Shown here piece by piece: positions 1 through 4,549 of a stretch of 10,658 nt of DNA. The stretch covers positions 1 to 10,658 of the forward strand of contig NZ_JAXMJI010000077.1 in NCBI RefSeq assembly GCF_034376665.1. The letters are read 5' to 3'. Every line of letters begins with the position of its first letter. Within the stretch, counting starts at the first letter, position 1. A program made the translations under genes and the position numbers. Under the pieces are notes generated by a model, which ran no database searches, was not told the DNA's origin, and worked only from the letters and a program-made list of their open reading frames with translations. The DNA comes from Allopontixanthobacter sp034376665 (GTDB lineage Bacteria; Pseudomonadota; Alphaproteobacteria; Sphingomonadales; Sphingomonadaceae).

Positions 1-3
1 CGT

Positions 4-37
4 CCACAAGATTTAGGTAGATATTAAGGGCTTGTGG
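4..37. repeat. Inverted repeat upstream of accessory gene
   Basis: CCACAAG (4-10) and its exact reverse complement CTTGTGG (31-37) flank a 20-base AT-rich spacer. The repeat lies just ahead of the gene starting at 62, and the spacer holds a possible -10 hexamer, TATTAA (22-27). It could be an operator, or the terminator hairpin of a gene left of the window. Seven base pairs can arise by chance, so the functional reading is inference. Confidence 0.3.
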
Positions 38-61
38 GAAGTTGATGGAATGGATCACTGA

Positions 62-580
62 ATGAGCAATATAGAGAGCATTGAGATACATGCTGGGCGA
101 CCTGACTTTCCCTTCAAAGAGTTGCGTCGCATTGAAGTAAAGTGTGAAGCAACTCATGCATTTATGCCTGCACCAACAATCGAAGAGGCGAATGGCAGAT
201 TGCGCGCATTGGCCTCCAAACTCGGCGGCAACGCGGTCATAGAAACCACATATGACACTGGAATCAGCCTAACAAGTTGGAAAAGCCTGAAAGCAAAGGG
301 ACTTGCGGTTATTAAGCAAGCAGACGAAAAAGTTTGCTTGGAATGTGCTGAAACTATAAGACGCGCGGCTAAAAAGTGCCGCTATTGCGGAGCCACACAG
401 GAACAGTTGCAGCTTGATGCACCGACTGAGCGTACTTCGGTAAATCTGAACAGCGCCGAGATTTCACCTGACCACTCGGCTATCAATGAAGAGCCACTCC
501 GGGACAATAACAACTCTGCAGTTTGGTGGATCATGGGGGTTGTTGCGTTCATTGGCATCCTTGCCATGTTTGGGATGTGA
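62..580 (+). CDS. YbjQ-like / zinc-ribbon protein with C-terminal membrane anchor
   Basis: 172 residues, ATG start, no strong ribosome binding site. Three parts are visible. Residues about 1-85 resemble the YbjQ-type (so-called heavy-metal-binding) fold: an Ala-rich helix, then LGGNAVIETTYD (54-65), then the segment LKAKGLAVI (76-84). Residues 92-109 form a zinc ribbon, C92-x2-C95-x10-C106-x2-C109. Residues about 153-170 are one hydrophobic helix at the extreme C-terminus, with no N-terminal signal peptide, so a tail-anchored protein facing the cytoplasm is likely. The linker 110-152 is polar and probably disordered. Base composition differs from the neighbours: 26 of 60 bases in 121-180 are G/C against 49 of 60 in 1621-1680 (dnaX), suggesting acquisition by transfer. 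It converges on ybaB with a 36-base gap. Function is unknown; the zinc ribbon and helix are clear, the YbjQ similarity is from memory of the family pattern. Confidence 0.8.
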   Translation: MSNIESIEIHAGRPDFPFKELRRIEVKCEATHAFMPAPTIEEANGRLRALASKLGGNAVIETTYDTGISLTSWKSLKAKGLAVIKQADEKVCLECAETIRRAAKKCRYCGATQEQLQLDAPTERTSVNLNSAEISPDHSAINEEPLRDNNNSAVWWIMGVVAFIGILAMFGM

Positions 581-616
581 GTCGTCGTCAAATGCTGTCC
601 CACCCCCTACCTCCAG

Positions 617-955
617 TCACATCCCCGGCAGCTTGAACCCCGGCGGCAGGCCCATGCCGCCCTGCATTTCCTTCATCTGTTCGTTCGATACCCGGTCCGC
701 CTTGTCGCGGGCGTCGTTGAAGGCGGCGGTGATCAGGTCTTCGAGCATCTGCTTTTCCGTCGGGACCATCAGGCTGTCGTCGATCTGGACGCCGAGCATC
801 CGGCCCTTGGCCGTGCAGCGGACCTTTACCACGCCGCCGCCCGAACTGCCTTCAACCTCGATATTGTCGAGCTTGACCTGCATTTCGTTCATCTGCGTCT
901 GGATCGTTTCGGCGGCCTTTTGCGCCGCCTGGATCATTTCTTCCATCGATTGCAT
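617..955 (-). CDS. ybaB: YbaB/EbfC family nucleoid-associated protein
   Basis: 112 residues, the usual family length. YbaB/EbfC proteins are small DNA-binding dimers that coat the nucleoid. Family features are clear: an amphipathic N-terminal helix (1-30, starting MQSMEEMIQAAQKAAE), the central beta segment with SSGGGVVKV and a conserved GRMLGVQIDDSL, a long helix around EKQMLEDLITAAFNDAR, and a Gly/Pro-rich tail ending GLPPGFKLPGM. The start at 955 was chosen over an in-frame ATG at 985 because AAGGAA (968-963) sits 7 bases upstream and because family members begin at this point. It follows dnaX by 11 bases, with the Shine-Dalgarno overlapping the dnaX stop codon, so the two are co-transcribed and may be translationally coupled. 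In many bacteria recR comes next; here the next gene is an unrelated convergent one. Confidence 0.95.
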   Translation of the reverse strand: MQSMEEMIQAAQKAAETIQTQMNEMQVKLDNIEVEGSSGGGVVKVRCTAKGRMLGVQIDDSLMVPTEKQMLEDLITAAFNDARDKADRVSNEQMKEMQGGMGLPPGFKLPGM

Positions 956-962
956 GGGGGGA

Positions 963-968
963 TTCCTT
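963..968 (-). promoter_or_regulatory. Shine-Dalgarno of ybaB overlapping dnaX stop
   Basis: On the minus strand AAGGAA occupies 968-963, 7 bases before the ybaB ATG at 955. Its first two A residues are also the last two bases of the dnaX TAA (969-967). This fixes the ybaB start and suggests reinitiation by ribosomes finishing dnaX. Confidence 0.75.
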
Positions 969-2760
969 ATGCGTTGCGGCTCCACGGAGGGGCCTGTTCA
1001 TTGACGTTCGGCGCGGGTTCGTCGGAAACGATCTCCGCGCCGGGAAAGGCGGATAATGTCGCGGCGACCAAGGGGTCGTCGAGCACTTTCTGCCGCTCCG
1101 CCGCGCGGCCCGCTTCCGCCTGTTCCACCAATGTGGGGGCTGCGTCGCCCTCGGCAAGTTCCACCTCCCACCGTTCACCGTGGAGGGCGGACAGCGCGGC
1201 GCGCATGTCCGGCAGCAGATCGTCGGAGAAACCTTCCGCGCGCTGGAACGTCAGCCGCCCCGGTTCGAGCGAGACGACCCGCACCTGCATCTTCATCCGG
1301 TTGGCCAGCAGCATGTGCCCGGCGGCGCGCGATCGGGAAACCTGCTCGACCAGCTGCGCCCAATCGAGCTTTGCCGCGGGAGCGTCGGAGGCGCCGTCAG
1401 TGCTTGCCGCCTGACCCGAGATACCGCCCTGCCCCAACTGCTCCAGCTTCTTCGCCAGCTTGCCGGGATCGGGCAGATCGGCGGCGTGGAGCACGCGCAG
1501 CAGCGCCATTTGCGCGGACACCAGCGGATCGGGCGCGCCGCGGACCTCGTCAAAGCCTTTGAGCAGCAATTGCCACAGCCGGTGCAGCTGGCCGGCGGAC
1601 AGGCGGCCCGCCCAATCCTGCAGCGCGGCGCGTTCCTCGGCGCTGGGCGCGGCAGGCTCGCCGCCGCTGACCTGCGCCACGGTGATCCGGTGGACCAGAT
1701 CCATCAGCCCGCGCATCAGCGCCAGCGGTTCAACCCCAAGTGCATATTGATCGCCGATGCCCGCCAGCAGCGCCTTGGCATCGCCGCCGAGGATATCGCC
1801 GAGCAGCCGCCGCTGTGCGGTCTTGTCCGCCAGGCCGAGCATATCGCGCACACGTGCCGCGGTTACTTTTCCGCCGTCCTCATGCGCCTTGTCGAGATCG
1901 GCGTGGGCAATCGCCTGGTCGAGGATCGACAGCCCGTCGCGCACCGAACCTTCCGCGGCGGCGGCAATCATGTGCAGCGCTTCAGCCTCCGCCTCGACGC
2001 CTTCCTTCTCGCAGATCGACCGGAAATGCGCTTCCAATTGCTCGGCATGGATGCGCCGCAGGTCGAACCGCTGGGTCCGGCTGAGCACGGTGACCGGCAA
2101 TTTTTCGACTTCGGTGGTCGCGAACAGGAACTTCACATGCGCGGGCGGTTCCTCAAGTGTCTTGAGCAAGGCATTGAAAGCGTTGCGCGACAGCATGTGG
2201 ACTTCGTCGATAATGTAGATCTTGTAGCGTGCGGACACGGCGGAATAGCGCACCGCCTCGATAATCTCGCGCACGTCGTCCACGCCGGTATGGCTCGCCG
2301 CGTCCATCTCGATCACGTCCATATGACGGCCCTCGGCTATCGCCACGCAGGGCTCGCATTTGCCGCAGGGATCGATGGTCGGCCCGCCCTGCTCGTCCGG
2401 CCCGATGCAGTTCAATGCCTTGGCGATCAACCGCGCGGTGGAGGTCTTACCGACCCCGCGAACGCCAGTCATCAGGAAGGCGTGCGCCAGCCGGTCCCGC
2501 GCAATCGCATTGGCCAGCGTGCGGACCATCGGTTCCTGCCCGATCAGCTGCGAAAAGGTCTGCGGTCGGTATTTGCGGGCGAGAACGCGGTAGGGCTGCG
2601 CATCGCTTGGTGGCGGGGCAGGCGCGGGGGATGCCGCCGGTTCGAGCGCTTCCCCGAACAGCGCCGATTGCCCCGCCGCCTCGAGCTCTGCAGCGGATAC
2701 GGCATCTTCGCCCTGTTCAGAGGGCGCGGGTTCGCCTGACATGTCCCCAGAATCGTTCAT
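967..2760 (-). CDS. dnaX: DNA polymerase III subunits gamma and tau (clamp loader ATPase)
   Basis: 597 residues; the AAA+ motor of the clamp loader, which opens the beta clamp onto primed DNA, with tau also tethering polymerase and replicative helicase. The conserved core begins at YRVLARKYRP (57-66). Walker A is G99-VRGVGK-T106; zinc-module cysteines are C118, C132, C135 and C138; Walker B is DEVH (185-188); sensor 1 lies near ATT (214-216). The usual SRC motif reads SRT (227-229), keeping the arginine finger but losing the Cys. Sensor 2 is GSVRDGLS (271-278). Residues 1-56 are a Pro/Ala/Glu-rich extension absent from E. coli. A Gly/Ala-rich linker (about 441-463) separates domain III from the tau C-terminus. 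No A-rich slippery heptamer was seen near that boundary. The ATG at 2760 is the longest plausible start; an ATG at 2742 is possible and neither has a good ribosome binding site. First gene of a dnaX-ybaB operon. Confidence 0.96.
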   Translation of the reverse strand: MNDSGDMSGEPAPSEQGEDAVSAAELEAAGQSALFGEALEPAASPAPAPPPSDAQPYRVLARKYRPQTFSQLIGQEPMVRTLANAIARDRLAHAFLMTGVRGVGKTSTARLIAKALNCIGPDEQGGPTIDPCGKCEPCVAIAEGRHMDVIEMDAASHTGVDDVREIIEAVRYSAVSARYKIYIIDEVHMLSRNAFNALLKTLEEPPAHVKFLFATTEVEKLPVTVLSRTQRFDLRRIHAEQLEAHFRSICEKEGVEAEAEALHMIAAAAEGSVRDGLSILDQAIAHADLDKAHEDGGKVTAARVRDMLGLADKTAQRRLLGDILGGDAKALLAGIGDQYALGVEPLALMRGLMDLVHRITVAQVSGGEPAAPSAEERAALQDWAGRLSAGQLHRLWQLLLKGFDEVRGAPDPLVSAQMALLRVLHAADLPDPGKLAKKLEQLGQGGISGQAASTDGASDAPAAKLDWAQLVEQVSRSRAAGHMLLANRMKMQVRVVSLEPGRLTFQRAEGFSDDLLPDMRAALSALHGERWEVELAEGDAAPTLVEQAEAGRAAERQKVLDDPLVAATLSAFPGAEIVSDEPAPNVNEQAPPWSRNA

Positions 2761-2788
2761 GCAAGCTGTCTAATGGCTGCAGGCCTGC

Positions 2789-2817
2789 TTGTCGAAGGTT
2801 GCCCGGCAACTTATGCG
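2789..2817 (+). promoter_or_regulatory. Possible promoter of exported-protein gene
   Basis: TTGTCG (2789-2794, 4 of 6 to the -35 consensus) and TATGCG (2812-2817, 3 of 6 to the -10 consensus) are separated by 17 bases and would give a leader of about 30 bases. It lies in the 93-base divergent space between dnaX and the gene at 2854. The match is weak, and another promoter for dnaX must lie in the same stretch. Confidence 0.25.
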
Positions 2818-2853
2818 CGGATGCAGAGAATTTCAGCTGCCCGTGGAGGCCCA

Positions 2854-3933
2854 ATGCACCTGACTACCCGATTCGCCTTGCCGCTGCTTGCGCTGGCGGC
2901 CCATTGCCTTCCTGCTCAGGCGCTTGCGGCCCAGGATGGCGGCCCGGTCATCCCCCCTGCAAATGTTCTGGCGGCTATGTGCAAACCGCAAGGGGCGATG
3001 CAGTTCGCTTTCGGCCAGACCGGCGTGCCGGGCAGCACCCACGCGGAAGGTATGTTGGGCCGCGGATTTGCCGCAACACCGGCGATGGCACCGTTCCAGA
3101 GGGCGAAGCCGCGATCCACTGAATGGTCCGGTCACTTCATGGAAATGGCCTATTCCGTGCCGATCACCGACAAGGACGAAGCGCTGGCGATCATGGACGC
3201 AATCGGCGCGGCTCTGGAAGAAGCGGGATGGACAAAGGTCAGTTTTCCGCAAGACGATGCCCCGCTCTATCTCCTCCCCATCTCAGGATATGCTACCTTC
3301 GAACGGCCGGTTGAGGCCGAAACCGACCAGACACGTATCCTGATCGGCTTGGATCACCAATTGGGTGAACTGGTTCTCACCTGCGCGCGGGACGATCTGC
3401 TGCGCACCCATTTCAGTGAAGCGATGGGCAACCTTCCTCCCGGAACCCCCCGGCCGATGGTGCCTGAAATCGCGTTGCCCCAAGTCAAGGACGCAGCAAG
3501 CTGCAGCGACCCAGCCATGCTGGCCCAGATGGAGGAAATGCTTGCCACCAGCGAATTCGGAGATGAATTTCTGTCCACCATGGTCGCGCGCAGCAGCTAT
3601 CGTGACCGTTTGACCACATGGATGTGGTGGAAGTTGGAAGAATCAGAAAAAATTTCGGTGGAGGACCTTCTCGAAATGATGTGGTCCTCAACCAGTGAAG
3701 GCAGTCCCGGTGGAAACCCCCTGGCCGCTCTGGAAATGATATCGGAAATGTTCCCGATCCTCGAGGGCGTTGCCGCAGCGGAAGAGACGCGCGATTCGCA
3801 GGCGGTGTGTCTCAGCCTGCTGCCTTTCCACGAATGGATCACGCAGGTCGACACGATTACTTTCAACCAGACCGAGGCGTTCCAGAGCAGGCTGTCGCAC
3901 GAAGCCGCGCGGCTGGGCGTTTCCCTGGAATGA
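2854..3933 (+). CDS. Exported protein of unknown function
   Basis: 359 residues. I do not recognise the family. The start at 2854 was chosen because GGAGG (2845-2849) lies 4 bases ahead and a classic signal peptide follows: MHLTTR, then the hydrophobic core FALPLLALAAHCLP, then AQALA with likely cleavage after A25 or A26. An in-frame ATG at 2773 would bury this signal. The mature part has four cysteines (C43, C177, C217, C319), enough for two disulphides in the periplasm, and no further membrane helix. Residues about 40-190 look alpha/beta; residues about 215-350 are helical and rich in Met, Glu and Trp, including a WMWWK cluster (256-260). C217 and C319 bracket this second half. It is divergent from dnaX and convergent with ffs, so it is probably a single-gene transcript inserted between leftward genes. 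Confidence 0.85.
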   Translation: MHLTTRFALPLLALAAHCLPAQALAAQDGGPVIPPANVLAAMCKPQGAMQFAFGQTGVPGSTHAEGMLGRGFAATPAMAPFQRAKPRSTEWSGHFMEMAYSVPITDKDEALAIMDAIGAALEEAGWTKVSFPQDDAPLYLLPISGYATFERPVEAETDQTRILIGLDHQLGELVLTCARDDLLRTHFSEAMGNLPPGTPRPMVPEIALPQVKDAASCSDPAMLAQMEEMLATSEFGDEFLSTMVARSSYRDRLTTWMWWKLEESEKISVEDLLEMMWSSTSEGSPGGNPLAALEMISEMFPILEGVAAAEETRDSQAVCLSLLPFHEWITQVDTITFNQTEAFQSRLSHEAARLGVSLE

Positions 3934-3939
3934 TGGAGA

Positions 3940-4027
3940 AGGAGCCGGGCGACCCGCCGCAAATCGTTGTGGCTGCTTCCTTCCGGACCTGACCAGGTTG
4001 GCGAACGCAAACGTCCACCCGACTCCC
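3940..4027 (-). ncRNA. ffs: Signal recognition particle RNA, small bacterial type (4.5S)
   Basis: The SRP RNA scaffolds Ffh and brings ribosomes with hydrophobic nascent chains to FtsY. The conserved domain IV hairpin is unmistakable: 3994-3971 on the minus strand reads GGTCAGGTCC, the GGAA tetraloop, then GGAAGCAGCC, matching the E. coli core. A 12-bp outer helix closes the molecule: GGAGTCGGGTGG (4026-4015) with TCGCCCGGCTCC (3952-3941), including three G-U wobbles; CGTT (4007-4004) with AACG (3968-3965) adds an inner helix. Ends are inferred from this pairing and from the promoter spacing, and may be off by several bases. Length of about 88 nt suits the small type, lacking an Alu domain. 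The 3' end lies only 6 bases from the stop of the convergent gene at 3933, and no U-run terminator is visible. Confidence 0.95.
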
Positions 4028-4033
4028 GCGCGC

Positions 4034-4062
4034 CATATGGCGGGGTTGCCGAGAGATTTCAA
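4034..4062 (-). promoter_or_regulatory. Promoter of ffs
   Basis: On the minus strand TTGAAA (4062-4057, 5 of 6 to the -35 consensus) is followed after exactly 17 bases by CATATG (4039-4034, 3 of 6 to the -10 consensus). Transcription would begin about 7 bases on, at the GGGAG (4027-4023) that opens the outer SRP helix, so promoter and RNA fold agree independently. The region between -10 and start is pure G/C, the kind of discriminator associated with growth-rate and stringent control of stable RNA genes; that regulation is inference. Confidence 0.6.
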
Positions 4063-4156
4063 GGGGCGGTAGCGCACCCCGCTGCAGCTAGGCTCACTTC
4101 GTTCACCAAGCTTCGCTGCCCCTCCGGTGCGGGAAGGGTGTGAGAGACATCGAAAC

Positions 4157-4435
4157 CTAGCGGAAATTGTCGGCGTAGGCCTGGATCTTCATGGTCTTGG
4201 GCGGCGTGGCATGCACCCGCGCGGCAATGCCGTATTTCTCGGCATAGGCCTTCGCCGCGTCCTTGTCCGGGAAGGTGAGGCGCACCTGCGACTGGGTGTC
4301 GGAGCTGCCGGTCCACCCCATCAGCGGATCAGGCCAGCGCGCCTCCGACTGCTCGAATTCGAGCACCCAATTGTCGGTCTGCGCCCGGCCGGATTGCATC
4401 GCGTTTTTCGGGACCTGATAAATACGTGCTGCCAT
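4157..4435 (-). CDS. NDUFS4-like NADH dehydrogenase (complex I) accessory subunit
   Basis: 92 residues, matching the ETC complex I subunit conserved region family, the bacterial counterpart of the mitochondrial 18-kDa subunit NDUFS4. In mitochondria this peripheral-arm subunit stabilises the NADH-binding module. Family hallmarks run in order: W23-VLEFEQ, the near-invariant DPLMGWTGSSDT (36-47), QVRLTFPDKDAAKAYAEKYG, and a C-terminal KIQAYADNFR resembling the NDUFS4 ending SYGANF. The protein is soluble with no signal peptide, so it acts at the cytoplasmic arm. AGGAG (4443-4439) lies 3 bases from the ATG, slightly close. It sits after hrpB in the same direction with a 114-base hairpin-rich gap, so it may have its own promoter. 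Assignment is confident; a role in complex I assembly or stability is family knowledge. Confidence 0.93.
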   Translation of the reverse strand: MAARIYQVPKNAMQSGRAQTDNWVLEFEQSEARWPDPLMGWTGSSDTQSQVRLTFPDKDAAKAYAEKYGIAARVHATPPKTMKIQAYADNFR

Positions 4436-4462
4436 TTTCTCCTAGTCCCTCAAACGCCGGGC

Positions 4463-4508
4463 GCGCGCCATACGGCTCGCTTGGCTTCGGCCTGACCGGC
4501 CGGCGCGC
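4463..4508. repeat. GC-rich inverted repeat between hrpB and the NDUFS4-like gene
   Basis: GCGCGCC (4463-4469) and GGCGCGC (4502-4508) are exact reverse complements with 32 bases between them; the interior contains shorter GGCC repeats that could pair as well. In RNA this would fold into a branched hairpin in the leader of the NDUFS4-like gene. The local G/C richness makes chance pairing easy. Confidence 0.3.
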
Positions 4509-4519
4509 AGTCGCGCTTG

Positions 4520-4539
4520 CGGTCCGATGTTACGGACCG
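4520..4539 (-). terminator. Candidate hairpin terminator downstream of hrpB
   Basis: CGGTCCG (4520-4526) and CGGACCG (4533-4539) form a perfect 7-bp stem with a 6-base loop. Read leftward, it begins 10 bases after the hrpB stop codon (4552-4550), where a terminator is expected. There is no U-run after the stem, so it could instead be an RNA-stabilising hairpin or a protein-binding dyad. Confidence 0.4.
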
Positions 4540-4549
4540 AGCCTTTAAG

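Noticed and set aside
1180..2739. Long plus-strand open frame opposite dnaX (519 codons)
   Set aside because: Shadow of a GC-rich gene: it has no recognisable domain, and the minus strand encodes an unmistakable DnaX with all AAA+ motifs.
2779..2809. Short palindromes GCAGGCCTGC and TTGCCCGGCAA in the dnaX divergent region
   Set aside because: Short G/C-rich palindromes are expected by chance at this composition, and neither lines up with a convincing promoter.
3688..4077. Minus-strand open frame of 129 codons over the SRP RNA
   Set aside because: It covers the ffs promoter, the RNA and the end of the convergent gene; the conserved nucleotides follow RNA structure, not a protein.
4120..4138. 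Possible hairpin (CCCTCC with GGGAAGGG, one bulge) downstream of the NDUFS4-like gene
   Set aside because: Imperfect six-pair stem without a U-run, in GC-rich sequence; not strong enough to call a terminator.
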